Origin: Saprospira grandis DSM 2844
GTDB lineage: Bacteria; Bacteroidota; Bacteroidia; Chitinophagales; Saprospiraceae
NCBI RefSeq assembly: GCF_000275825.1
Contig: NZ_JH719942.1
Location: 3,202,070 to 3,266,069, forward strand
Direction of reading: 5' to 3'
Length of the DNA: 64,000 bases
Shown: positions 9,532 through 17,989 of the stretch, in pieces
Layout: each line of letters opens with the position of its first letter
Numbering within the stretch: position 1 is the first letter of the stretch
Notes under the pieces: generated by a model
Told to the model about the DNA's origin: nothing
The model's input: the letters and a program-made list of their open reading frames with translations, nothing else
Database searches by the model: none
Program-made: the position numbers and the translations under genes

Positions 9532-10797
9532 ATGAGTCGAGAGGATTATATCTCTAAGCTCTTTCGAGAGAATGCCGATAAGCTAGACGAACAGCCTAGC
9601 CAGGATCTCTGGTCTCGCATTAGCGGAGAATTGGACCAGCCTGAGGGCAGTAGTACTCAGGAGGACTTGCCCAGGTTTGAGCAAATTTCTCCAAAATCTG
9701 CCGCTCGGCCTAGGGGGGCTATACTCAAGTTTGCACCTTATTTTGCAGCAGCATCTATTGTGGCCGCTATCTTACTGGCCAGCCCGCTATTCTTTGAGCA
9801 AGAAGCAGCTCCAAAAATGGCCCAAAAGATGGCGAAACCTTCTGACAGAGGGCTATTAGCCGAAGCAATTAAGGAAGAGGCAGAAAGCGAGGCCCTCCCT
9901 CTAAATGCCAAAGAGCAGGAGGCTCAATTTGAAGCACAGGAAAAAGAACAGGCCCAGAAGATTTTGCAGGCAGCACAAGAAAAATCAGCTAAGCCTTTGG
10001 CCGACAAGGACCTAAATGAACTGACCAAATTAAAAGAGCAGCCTATTGATGAACTCGTTGTGCTAACCCAAGATGCCTCTCCAGAAGAAGAACCCATATT
10101 ACTGCAGGAACAGGCCGAAGAACAGGCTGATTACCCCCTGCCCAAAATGCGCCCCACTGTTCCAAGAAATTATGCCCAAACTCCAGCTGCCGACCCAAGC
10201 CTAGGCCCTCAAATAGAGGCTTTGCAAGAGCAAAATATAGCTAAGGCCGCCCCAAAGCAACTAGAAGAAGAAAATAAAAGAGGCTTGCGCAAAAAACAAG
10301 CTAAGGGACGCTCTCGAAAAAAAGCCCAAAAGCATAAAATTCATCCTCGTATTCAGCTCTTTGAATGGCTGCTAGGAGAGTATGAAGACCAAACTCCAGA
10401 GGCCGGAACCTCTATCGAACGCTGGCGGTTACTCCACCCCAATGTTATAGAAGGGATTGCCGTCTTGAAAAAAGGAGACGACAAAATATTTGAAGAACGA
10501 ATGCGCATCTTTTATGATGAAGACCTAAGACAAGTGTTTTTAGACCTTCCCCTAGATGATAGCCGCTTGCCCGCTCGCTATATGCTTAGCCAGTTTGATA
10601 CCGAACGAATTATCTTTGAACAAAACGATCAGGCGGATTTACCCAATAAAATTATTTTACAGCCCTCTCTACAGGGATATACCCTAATTATTTTGCAGGA
10701 AAGAGGTTTCCTGAAAACAAGACAACAACAGTATCTACAACATCGTAACCGACTTTCTAATGTGCGAGCCATCCGAGATTTAAAGTTGAAAGAATAA
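9532..10797 (+). CDS. Single-pass membrane protein, probable anti-sigma partner
   Basis: This 421-residue protein has a short cytoplasmic N-terminus, with an early EQPSQDLWSRI segment typical of zinc-less anti-sigma starts in this phylum. One membrane helix follows at about 65-87, then a long Glu/Gln/Ala/Lys-rich linker (about 95-260) and a basic patch. The C-terminal domain (about 270-421) begins FEWLLGEYED and contains ERWRLL, similar in pattern to small lipocalin-like DUF6265 domains. The function as anti-sigma factor is inferred from its position behind an ECF sigma gene and its topology. No zinc-binding HxxxCxxC motif is present. A terminator follows directly. Confidence 0.7.
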   Translation: MSREDYISKLFRENADKLDEQPSQDLWSRISGELDQPEGSSTQEDLPRFEQISPKSAARPRGAILKFAPYFAAASIVAAILLASPLFFEQEAAPKMAQKMAKPSDRGLLAEAIKEEAESEALPLNAKEQEAQFEAQEKEQAQKILQAAQEKSAKPLADKDLNELTKLKEQPIDELVVLTQDASPEEEPILLQEQAEEQADYPLPKMRPTVPRNYAQTPAADPSLGPQIEALQEQNIAKAAPKQLEEENKRGLRKKQAKGRSRKKAQKHKIHPRIQLFEWLLGEYEDQTPEAGTSIERWRLLHPNVIEGIAVLKKGDDKIFEERMRIFYDEDLRQVFLDLPLDDSRLPARYMLSQFDTERIIFEQNDQADLPNKIILQPSLQGYTLIILQERGFLKTRQQQYLQHRNRLSNVRAIRDLKLKE

Positions 10798-10802
10798 AAT
10801 GA

Positions 10803-10836
10803 AGCCCTGAGGTCATCTCCCTCAGGGCTCTTTTTT
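10803..10836 (+). terminator. Rho-independent terminator of the sigma operon
   Basis: A 10-bp perfect stem AGCCCTGAGG / CCTCAGGGCT with a 7-nt loop precedes six T. It begins 6 nt after the upstream stop codon. Confidence 0.9.
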
Positions 10837-10871
10837 GCTACCCGCTTTTTACAAACAATTCAAAATGGGGC

Positions 10872-11066
10872 TTGGTCCAATCCCCGTTGCCAACCAACCG
10901 CTATTATCGCCTTTTTAACCTGATGGGGCAAGAGCTTCCTCTTTCCTACGAACTCATTGAAGAGGGGGCAAAGGGCAATCGCTATCGCCTAAATCTCCAA
11001 TCCTTAGCCGCAGGCCAATATTTTTTACAAACACCCTACGCCACCCAAAAGCTGATTAAACAGTAG
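10872..11066 (+). pseudogene. Orphan T9SS type A sorting-domain fragment
   Basis: The frame encodes about 64 residues that read like the last part of a Por-secretion (type A) C-terminal domain: YYRLFNLMGQEL, then LQSLAAGQYFLQT and a final KLIKQ. There is no signal peptide or ATG start (only TTG at 10872), and it sits behind a terminator. It is best read as the 3' remnant of a lost secreted-protein gene. The alternative, a very short expressed peptide, is less likely. Repeat copy 3 begins 5 nt after its stop codon. Confidence 0.5.
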
Positions 11067-11071
11067 GTTTT

Positions 11072-11439
11072 GGGGCCTGCCGCCTTCGGCGGCCGGGCCC
11101 TTGCAGGGCTCGCAGGCCTGCTCGGCCCTGCGGGCTCATTTTATTTCGCCCTTGGTCTGCCGCTTCGCGGCACCCTTTCAGGCCCCTAGGCCAATCCGCC
11201 CAACTGCTCAGCTACAAGCCGCTTCGCGCCTTCAAGCTTCGCAGGCTCGCGCCAAGCGCGCCCGGCCGGCGGCTGGCGGTAGCCTCTCCCTCCCCACTCT
11301 TCACCTATATTAGCCCTCAATATATTTCATTTCAAGCCAGATCCCCCCAGATCCACCGCCCCCGCCTGGGGGCGGGGCTCCTTTGGCCCTAACAGGCCAA
11401 AGCGCCCCACATAGCATTCGCCCCTCCGGGGCTCATCCC
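11072..11439 (+). repeat. Right arm of the ~360-bp inverted repeat, containing element copy 3
   Basis: The core element is 11072-11192 with ends GGCCT (11074-11078) and AGGCC (11188-11192). The following 250 bp mirror the left arm at 7727-7974, including the AAGCTTCGCAGG block and the CCCGCCTGGGGGC block. It occupies most of the 11067-11505 gap. Its variable hairpin is degenerate compared with other copies. Confidence 0.85.
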
Positions 11440-11442
11440 TTA

Positions 11443-11484
11443 AAAACAAAAAATGCTGCCCCTTATCCATAAAGGGCAGCATTT
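11443..11484 (-). terminator. Terminator of the mlaEF transcript
   Basis: Read on the minus strand, the stem AAATGCTGCCC / GGGCAGCATTT is followed by a T-rich tract. It lies 22 nt beyond the mlaF stop codon. Confidence 0.85.
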
Positions 11485-11505
11485 ACTATATATACAGTAT
11501 AAGGT

Positions 11506-12273
11506 CTAATGACCATTCTTTAGGGCCGAATCTCGAAGGCGTTGCAAGAAAGGCGAAGCAAAAATAAAGTCCTGCAAGAGTTCATTATCGCTGTTCATAA
11601 CCTCGCCGCAATTGCCCACCCAGGCCAACTCGCCAAAATAGAGGAGGTTGATCTTATCGCCAATCTCCATAACCGAGTTCATATCGTGGGTGTTAATCAC
11701 CGTAGTCATTTGGTTTTCTACCGTAATCTGATGAATCAGTTCATCAATGCGCATAGAAGTAGTGGGATCTAGGCCCGAGTTAGGCTCATCACAAAAGAGA
11801 TACTTGGGCTTAAGGATAATGGCCCGGGCAATCCCTACCCGTTTTTGCATCCCCCCACTAATCTCTGAGGGATACTTATTGTTGGCCCCGCCTAGTTCTA
11901 CCCTTTCTAGGGTCTCATCTACTCGGATACTTTTTTCCTTGGCCGTCAATCGGGTAAACATATCTAAGGGGAAACGGACATTTTGCTCCACCGTCATAGA
12001 GTCAAAAAGGGCCGAGCCCTGAAAAAGCATCCCCATTTCGGTCCGAATGGCTTTACGTTGTTTATTGCTCAGCTGAGTAAAGTTGGTATTGCCATACCAA
12101 ATATGGCCAGAAGTAGGTTGCAAGAGCCCCACCAATATTTTGAGCATTACGGTTTTACCCGCCCCACTTTTTCCAATAATGAGGTTGGTTTTGCCCTCTT
12201 CAAAAACGGTAGTAATCCCTTTGAGGACTTCTTGCTGACCAAACTGTTTCTTAATATTTTCTACGCGAATCAT
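11506..12273 (-). CDS. mlaF: MlaF-type phospholipid ABC transporter ATPase
   Basis: The protein has 255 residues, the usual length for MlaF/Mkl ATPases. Walker A is GKSGAGKT at 34-41, the signature is SEISGGMQKRVGIARA and Walker B is YLFCDEPNSGLDP. It is expected to energise lipid movement between inner and outer membrane together with the MlaE permease encoded upstream. The two genes are on the same strand but separated by 239 nt holding repeat copy 4, whereas the pair is usually tightly linked. No MlaD-like substrate-binding gene is present next to them. Confidence 0.92.
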   Translation of the reverse strand: MIRVENIKKQFGQQEVLKGITTVFEEGKTNLIIGKSGAGKTVMLKILVGLLQPTSGHIWYGNTNFTQLSNKQRKAIRTEMGMLFQGSALFDSMTVEQNVRFPLDMFTRLTAKEKSIRVDETLERVELGGANNKYPSEISGGMQKRVGIARAIILKPKYLFCDEPNSGLDPTTSMRIDELIHQITVENQMTTVINTHDMNSVMEIGDKINLLYFGELAWVGNCGEVMNSDNELLQDFIFASPFLQRLRDSALKNGH

Positions 12274-12352
12274 AGCGGAATTGGACTAATGGTAAAGAGG
12301 AAAATCTGGGGGGCCGAAGCCGAAAAGCCCAGCGCAAAGACGATGGATGAGC

Positions 12353-12482
12353 GGCCTAGCGCTGTGAAGGGGTGGCCCAAAGGGCCAGACCAAAGGCAGG
12401 CTTTGCCTGCCTGCAGGGCCGAGCAGACTTGCGAGCCCCGACAACCTAGCGCCGCAGCGCCTTTAGGCGCTGCGGAGGCCCC
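12353..12482 (-). repeat. GC-rich covarying element, copy 4, inside the mlaE-mlaF operon
   Basis: It is read on the minus strand, the same direction as both flanking genes. Ends are GGCCT/AGGCC. The variable hairpin is AGGCAGGC-aaa-GCCTGCCT and the second hairpin is GGCCC-ttt-GGGCC, both unlike other copies in sequence but still self-complementary. The G-rich end is 30 nt after the mlaE stop. Confidence 0.85.
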
Positions 12483-12512
12483 AAAAAATAAAAAAAGAAG
12501 GAGCTAGATGCA

Positions 12513-13244
12513 TTAGGTCATCAAAAGGGCAATGACATAATCGGCCAATAAAATCATGATATTGCTAATGACTACCGCCGAGGTGCTCGCCTTGCCCAAC
12601 TCAATGCTGCCGCCCTTAACGAAATAGCCTTGGTAGCAAGAGATAGAAGTAAGCAAAAAGGCAAAGACAAAGGCCTTGACCTCCATCATGAAGACATTGT
12701 AAGGAATAAAGAAAGAGCGAAGCCCCTGCATGAAGTCGGCAACAGTGACCAATTTGCCAATAACGCAGGCCAAATAGCCCCCCATCATGCCCATAAAAGC
12801 GGAAAGAATGACCAACATCGGGATGACCACAATGGCCGCAATGATTTTTGGCGCAATCAAATAAGCCGCCGTATCAACGCCCATCACTTCTAAGGCATCA
12901 ATTTGCTCCTTTTGGCGCATCCCGCCAATTTCAGCGGCAATATTGGACCCCACTTTACCGGCCAAAGCCAAACAAGAAAAAGTAGGCGCCAACTCAATAA
13001 TCATAATATCGCGAACGATATAGCCCACATAATAGGGCGGAATAGAAGAGGCCTGCAACTGATAGGCAAATTGAACGGCTGTAACTGCCCCAATAAAAAT
13101 AGAGACCAGCCCTACAATGACGAGCGAGCCCACACCGATATCATTCATCTGCCGAGCGGTGGCTTTCCAGTACATAGAAAACCGTTCGGGCTTGCCAAAC
13201 ATACTCTTCATGAGCATGAAATAGCGACCAAGATGGTAAAACAT
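12513..13244 (-). CDS. mlaE: MlaE-type phospholipid ABC transporter permease
   Basis: This 243-residue polytopic inner-membrane protein is of MlaE (TIGR00056) type. It has an N-terminal amphipathic start, FIGAVTAVQFAYQL, the conserved ELAPTFSCLALAGKVGSNIAAE-like block split around IELAP and AGKVGSNIA, and EQIDALEVMGVDT, followed by four hydrophobic segments. It would form the membrane channel half of a lipid-transport complex with MlaF downstream. It starts at the ATG at 13244. A -7-like box lies about 20 nt upstream. Confidence 0.92.
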   Translation of the reverse strand: MFYHLGRYFMLMKSMFGKPERFSMYWKATARQMNDIGVGSLVIVGLVSIFIGAVTAVQFAYQLQASSIPPYYVGYIVRDIMIIELAPTFSCLALAGKVGSNIAAEIGGMRQKEQIDALEVMGVDTAAYLIAPKIIAAIVVIPMLVILSAFMGMMGGYLACVIGKLVTVADFMQGLRSFFIPYNVFMMEVKAFVFAFLLTSISCYQGYFVKGGSIELGKASTSAVVISNIMILLADYVIALLMT

Positions 13245-13263
13245 ATTGCGTAATAATTTTTAG

Positions 13264-13271
13264 CAAAGCTA
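13264..13271 (-). promoter_or_regulatory. Putative -7 box for mlaE
   Basis: On the minus strand TAGCTTTG matches TAnnTTTG and lies 19 nt before the mlaE start. No convincing -33 element is seen. Confidence 0.4.
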
Positions 13272-13316
13272 CTATTATTTTTTGTCGTCTAGTCCGCTTT
13301 TGCCCTTTTTTTGTCC

Positions 13317-14444
13317 TTAGAGCTCCTTAATGAGCTGTTTGTAATGCTGTATAATGATCTGTTCATCAAAATGTTCTAGGGCCATTTCTCGACCCTTGGC
13401 GCCCATCTTTTCTAAAGCCGCTTGGGGCAGTTTGTACATCTTTAGCATGGCCTTGGCCAAGGCATTGGCATCTTTGGCGGGCACCATAAAGCCATTTTGG
13501 CCCTCTTCTACGGTTTCTCTGCAGCCCGCTACCTCGGTGGTGAGGACGGCCTTGCCCATGGCTAGGGCCTCGAGCATGACTCGGGGCAGACCTTCTCGGT
13601 AGGAGGGGAGGACCACCACATCGGCCCGCCCAATAAAGTCTTTGACCTTATCGGAGCGGCCAAAATATTGCAAATTGCCCAAGGCCTGGGCCTGCGCCAA
13701 GGTCTCGGCAGAAATACAGGCGGGATTATCCCGGTCCATAGCCCCCACTACCCAAATTTGTGCCTCGGCCTGGGCCTGCTGCAACTGCCGAGCGGCCTCC
13801 AACAACTCATTGACCCCCTTGTCCTTGAGCAAACGCCCCACAAACAAAAAAGTAAAGACCGCAGGTTCTTCCCGCCCCGCTACTGGGGCAAAAACTTGGG
13901 TGTTGATGCCCGAACCCGGAATAAGCAAGCTCTTTTCTTGGGCCACTAAGCCCCGATCAATAAAAAGCTGCCGATCATCGCGGTTCTGAAAAGCTACCCA
14001 ACTGGCCCTTTTAAAGGCATACTTATATAATCGTTGGGCCAATTTGCTGACCATATTGTCATGCAAAAAGGTATAGCCCAAACCCGTTACGGTACAAATG
14101 CTCGGAATGCCTGCCCATTTTGCCGCCAAAGCCCCGTATATATTGGGCTTGATGGTATAGAGCAACACCAAATCAAGCCGCTCCTGCTTAAATACTTTGT
14201 AGAGTTCTCGACAGAGCTTCATCTCTCTTAAAGGGTTGCTGCCCTTGCGCTCTAATTGATTTAAAGCCAGAAAACGAGCTCCTAAGGCCTCTATCTGAGG
14301 GACATATTCATCGGCTGGGGCAATAGCCACCACCTCATGCCCATCGGCAATCAATTGCTTGATGAGCCCCAAACGAAAGTTTACAATGTTCCAGGCCGTA
14401 TTGAGGACGATCCCTATTTTTTTTGCATTTGCCTGCTTCGCCAT
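13317..14444 (-). CDS. Family 4 glycosyltransferase
   Basis: The protein has 375 residues with a GT-B fold pattern. An N-terminal acceptor-binding half starts KKIGIVLNTAWNIVNFR, and the C-terminal donor-binding half has FLFVGRLLKDKGV and the GT4 E-x7-E motif (EGLPRVMLE) after LPSYR. Related enzymes (PssD/PelF/capsular GT4 types) add sugars to undecaprenyl-linked polysaccharide or lipopolysaccharide cores. The sugar and acceptor cannot be told. It is transcribed divergently from the polytopic membrane protein at 14537, which may belong to the same surface-polysaccharide function. Confidence 0.88.
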   Translation of the reverse strand: MAKQANAKKIGIVLNTAWNIVNFRLGLIKQLIADGHEVVAIAPADEYVPQIEALGARFLALNQLERKGSNPLREMKLCRELYKVFKQERLDLVLLYTIKPNIYGALAAKWAGIPSICTVTGLGYTFLHDNMVSKLAQRLYKYAFKRASWVAFQNRDDRQLFIDRGLVAQEKSLLIPGSGINTQVFAPVAGREEPAVFTFLFVGRLLKDKGVNELLEAARQLQQAQAEAQIWVVGAMDRDNPACISAETLAQAQALGNLQYFGRSDKVKDFIGRADVVVLPSYREGLPRVMLEALAMGKAVLTTEVAGCRETVEEGQNGFMVPAKDANALAKAMLKMYKLPQAALEKMGAKGREMALEHFDEQIIIQHYKQLIKEL

Positions 14445-14466
14445 GCTTTTTTACTTAAATTTGTCT

Positions 14467-14482
14467 GTCCAGAAAACTGGAC
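14467..14482. promoter_or_regulatory. Inverted repeat between divergent genes
   Basis: GTCCAG-aaaa-CTGGAC is a perfect 6-bp inverted repeat between the glycosyltransferase start (14444) and the membrane-protein start (14537). It could be an operator or a small hairpin. No further support is visible. Confidence 0.3.
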
Positions 14483-14536
14483 GCAAAGTACAGACTTTCT
14501 ATTACTTTTCTCGAATTTTATTAAGGCTTTAGCCAA

Positions 14537-15886
14537 ATGCCCTTACCCACCGCCTGCCTAGGATTAGTCCCTATTCTGACTACTATCGACTTTTTGCTGC
14601 TGCCTTTCTTTATCCTGATCTACACGGGAATATTCTGGGCATTCCGAAATTGGCGATACAAAGACCCTATCGTCCGCCGATACTTTTTACCCGCACTTTG
14701 GTTCCGCCTTGCAGGGGCCTTCCTAACGGCCCTGATGTATCAGTATTATTATGGCTATGGCGATACTTTTTATTATTATCAAGGGGTGGTCGATATCTTT
14801 AATGCCTTTTTTAGATCGCCTATTACGGGCCTAGAAATGATTGTCTCGAACTATGATAATTATTCGGGAGAAGCCAAAGATGCCCTGACCTACCATTTGC
14901 TTTTTCGCCAAAATTCTGCCGCAGCAGTCATCCGTACAGGCGGCTTTTTTAGCCTCTTTAGTTTTGGTTCTTTTATCGGCACCTCTTTCGGCATCACTAC
15001 TCTAGCCTTTTTGGGCAATTGGATGCTCTACCGAGTCTTTACCGATATCTATCCCAAGCTACACCTTCCCCTAGCTATTGCCGTGCTTTATGTGCCCTCG
15101 CTCTGCTTTTGGGGAACGGGCGTAATGAAGGACCCCCTCTCTCTAGCGGGCCTAGGGATGTTTGTTTATGGGCTCTATTTTTTAGTCTATAAACGAAGCC
15201 GAGGCTATATTTTACCCATTTTTGCCCTGATTATTGGCCTGTATTATGCCGCCGTGATTAAGGCTTATATTGCCCTGGCCCTGATGCCCGCCTCTCTAGT
15301 CTGGATTACCCTTTTATATAAGGATAAGATCGAAAATAAGACGCTTCGGATGCTGATGGGGCCCATTCTCCTTGTTTTTGGAACCGCCTTTGGCGCCATA
15401 GCTCTCATGCAATTGGGCAAGATATCAGAAAAATTTGCCCTAGAAAATATGATGGTCGAGGTGGCCCGTACCCAATGGTGGCTGTCCGTCAGTACCGAGC
15501 GCGACGGAGGAACGGGCTATAGCCTGGGTATGATAGAACCAACCCTAATGGGCATGCTCAAAACCTTTCCCGCCGCCGTCAATGTGAGCCTCTTCCGGCC
15601 CTACCCCTGGGAGGCCCGAAAAGTCATTGTGCTCCCCTCTGCCGCCGAGGCCCTTTTTACGCTCTTTTTTACCCTCTATGTCTTCTTCCGTGTAGGGGTA
15701 CTCAACACCCTAAAGGCCCTATTCAAAGACCCTACGGTCCTGTTTTGCCTCATCTTTGCCATCATTTTTGCCTTTGCAGTGGGCTTTACCTCCATGAACT
15801 TTGGCGCCCTGGCCCGCTACAAAATTCCCGCCCTGCCTTTCTACTTTTCGGCCCTCGTTATCCTGCTCTCCTATAAAAAGAAATAG
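14537..15886 (+). CDS. Polytopic membrane protein, possible polysaccharide-related
   Basis: This 449-residue protein has about ten hydrophobic segments. It includes YYYGYGDTFYYYQG after the second segment, an acidic/aromatic luminal loop, FWGTGVMKDPLSLAG in the middle, and AIIFAFAVGFTSMNFGALARYKIPALPF near the C-terminus. The layout recalls oligosaccharide polymerases or GT-C-like proteins of surface-glycan loci, and the YGDTFYY plus ARYK-P motifs are seen in uncharacterised Bacteroidota membrane proteins. Function is not established. It is divergent from a GT4 gene, and repeat copy 5 starts 48 nt after its stop. Confidence 0.75.
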   Translation: MPLPTACLGLVPILTTIDFLLLPFFILIYTGIFWAFRNWRYKDPIVRRYFLPALWFRLAGAFLTALMYQYYYGYGDTFYYYQGVVDIFNAFFRSPITGLEMIVSNYDNYSGEAKDALTYHLLFRQNSAAAVIRTGGFFSLFSFGSFIGTSFGITTLAFLGNWMLYRVFTDIYPKLHLPLAIAVLYVPSLCFWGTGVMKDPLSLAGLGMFVYGLYFLVYKRSRGYILPIFALIIGLYYAAVIKAYIALALMPASLVWITLLYKDKIENKTLRMLMGPILLVFGTAFGAIALMQLGKISEKFALENMMVEVARTQWWLSVSTERDGGTGYSLGMIEPTLMGMLKTFPAAVNVSLFRPYPWEARKVIVLPSAAEALFTLFFTLYVFFRVGVLNTLKALFKDPTVLFCLIFAIIFAFAVGFTSMNFGALARYKIPALPFYFSALVILLSYKKK

Positions 15887-15934
15887 AGCATTCTCAACTA
15901 ACTCAAACTTCTTGAGTATCTTTGTGGTTAATTT

Positions 15935-16068
15935 GGGGCCTGCCGCCTGCGGCGGCCGCTCCCTTGCAGGGCTCGCAGGTCTGCTCGGCCCTTCAGCGCT
16001 GCGCGCTTCGGTCTGGCCTTCGGCCACCCTTACAGGCAGCTAGGCCTGCGGCGGCTTCGCCGCCTGTA
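15935..16068 (+). repeat. GC-rich covarying element, copy 5
   Basis: The core is 15935-16046 with ends GGCCT/AGGCC and variable hairpin AGCGC-tgc-GCGCT. The tail hairpin GGCGGC-ttc-GCCGCC extends to about 16068. It fills the gap between two same-strand genes. Confidence 0.85.
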
Positions 16069-16113
16069 GGACGCCAAAAGGAGCCCGCCCAAACTAAAAG
16101 AAGAAACTAACTT

Positions 16114-17979
16114 ATGATTTTTGATACTTATGATGTCGTTGTTGTTGGTGCCGGCCATGCAGGCTGCGAAGCCGCTGTAGCTGCCGCCAACCTAGGGGCC
16201 AAAGTCATGTTGGCCACCATGAATATGGAAACCATCGCCAAAATGTCTTGTAATCCCGCTATGGGAGGAGTAGCCAAAGGGCAAATCGTTCGAGAAATCG
16301 ACGCCCTCAACGGCTATTCAGGCATTGTGACGGACCATACTATGATCCAGTTCCGCCTACTCAACCGATCAAAAGGACCCGCCATGTGGAGCCCCCGCGC
16401 CCAAAGCGATCGTATGCGCTTTGCCGAAAAATGGCGGCTGATGCTAGAAGCACATCCCAATATCGACTTCTGGCAGGAAATGGTCACCGGAATTGTCGTT
16501 AAGGATAAAAAAGCAGTGGGTATCCGCACTTCTTTGGGCCTAGAAATTCCCGCCAAAACCGTTATCCTCACTAATGGGACCTTCCTCAACGGGCTTATCC
16601 ATATCGGAGAAAAGCAAATGGGCGGTGGCCGTGCTGGCGAAAGAGCCGCTAAGGGCATTACCGAGCAATTGGTCGGGCTTGGCTTTGAGGCCAGCCGCAT
16701 GAAAACGGGTACCCCGCCCCGCATTGATGCGCGTAGCATCAATTGGTCGGCCCTAGAGGTTCAAGAAGGCGACCAACCCGCAGGGAAATTCTCTTATACC
16801 GATACGCCAGAGCTCAAAGAACAACGCCCCTGTCATATTGGCTACACCAATAAGAAGGTCCATGAATGCCTCAAAGAAGGCTTTAGCCGCTCGCCTATGT
16901 TCAATGGGCGGATTCAGGGCCTAGGCCCCCGCTATTGCCCCTCTATTGAGGACAAAATTGACCGCTTCTCAGAAAGAGATCGACATCAGCTCTTTGTAGA
17001 GCCCGAAGGCTGGAACACCGCCGAGATTTACCTCAATGGCTTTTCTAGCTCTTTGCCCGAAGATGTACAGTTTAAGGCTATGCGCCTCATCCCCGGTTTT
17101 GAGCAGGCCAAGATGTTCCGTCCTGGCTATGCTATCGAATATGATTTCTTCCAGCCTACGCAGCTAAAGCAAACCCTAGAAACTCGTCTAGTGGATGGGC
17201 TTTACTTTGCGGGCCAAATTAACGGTACCACGGGTTATGAGGAGGCCGCTTGTCAGGGCCTAATGGCCGGGATCAACGCCATCCGAAAGGTCCGTGAAGA
17301 AGAGCCTTTTGTCCTCAAACGCTCAGATGCCTACATTGGCGTTTTGATTGATGATTTGATTAACAAAGGGACCAACGAACCTTATCGGATGTTTACTTCT
17401 CGGGCCGAATACCGCATCTTGCTTCGCCAAGATAATGCAGATATTCGCCTTACGCCCATAGCCCAAGCCTTGGGTATGGATGTAGAAGAGCGGATGCAAA
17501 GAGTTCGAGCCAAAGAAGCTGCCGAGCGAGACATAAGTAAATTTATGAAAAGCTATAGTGTGCGTCCAGAGGCCATCAATGGCTATTTGGGTAGCTTGGG
17601 CTCTGCTCCTTTGCGCCAGCCCGTTAAGCTCATGAAGGTCTTGCTCCGCCCCAAAGTCAATGCAGAGGCCTTGGCCGAGCATTTGCCAGAGCTCAAGGCC
17701 GTTTTGGACCAATATCCCAAGGAATTTGTGGAGTATAGTGAGATTAAGGCCAAATATGCGGGTTACATTAAGAAAGAAGAAGAACAGGTAGGAAAAATGA
17801 ACCGCCTAGAGTCGGTTCGTCTGCCCGAAAACTTTAATTATCATGCGATTCAGGGCCTATCGGCAGAAGGGCAAGAGAAACTAAGCCAGATTCGTCCGGG
17901 CAGCATTGGTCAAGCCAGCCGCATTAGTGGGGTTTCGGCTAGTGATATCTCTATTCTTTTGGTGTATATGGGCCGATAA
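16114..17979 (+). CDS. mnmG: tRNA uridine-5-carboxymethylaminomethyl synthesis enzyme MnmG (GidA)
   Basis: The protein has 621 residues, normal for MnmG. The FAD-binding site is near the start (VVVGAGHAGCEAA), with CNPAMGGVAKG, RMKTGTPPRID and NGTTGYEEAACQGLMAGINA further along. The C-terminal helical domain begins around 470 and ends DISILLVYMGR. With MnmE it modifies the wobble uridine of several tRNAs in the cytoplasm, using FAD, NADH and methylene-tetrahydrofolate. The ATG at 16114 fits the family N-terminus. A CDF transporter gene begins 10 nt after its stop, so the two are probably co-transcribed. Confidence 0.97.
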   Translation: MIFDTYDVVVVGAGHAGCEAAVAAANLGAKVMLATMNMETIAKMSCNPAMGGVAKGQIVREIDALNGYSGIVTDHTMIQFRLLNRSKGPAMWSPRAQSDRMRFAEKWRLMLEAHPNIDFWQEMVTGIVVKDKKAVGIRTSLGLEIPAKTVILTNGTFLNGLIHIGEKQMGGGRAGERAAKGITEQLVGLGFEASRMKTGTPPRIDARSINWSALEVQEGDQPAGKFSYTDTPELKEQRPCHIGYTNKKVHECLKEGFSRSPMFNGRIQGLGPRYCPSIEDKIDRFSERDRHQLFVEPEGWNTAEIYLNGFSSSLPEDVQFKAMRLIPGFEQAKMFRPGYAIEYDFFQPTQLKQTLETRLVDGLYFAGQINGTTGYEEAACQGLMAGINAIRKVREEEPFVLKRSDAYIGVLIDDLINKGTNEPYRMFTSRAEYRILLRQDNADIRLTPIAQALGMDVEERMQRVRAKEAAERDISKFMKSYSVRPEAINGYLGSLGSAPLRQPVKLMKVLLRPKVNAEALAEHLPELKAVLDQYPKEFVEYSEIKAKYAGYIKKEEEQVGKMNRLESVRLPENFNYHAIQGLSAEGQEKLSQIRPGSIGQASRISGVSASDISILLVYMGR

Positions 17980-17989
17980 AAGATTATCT

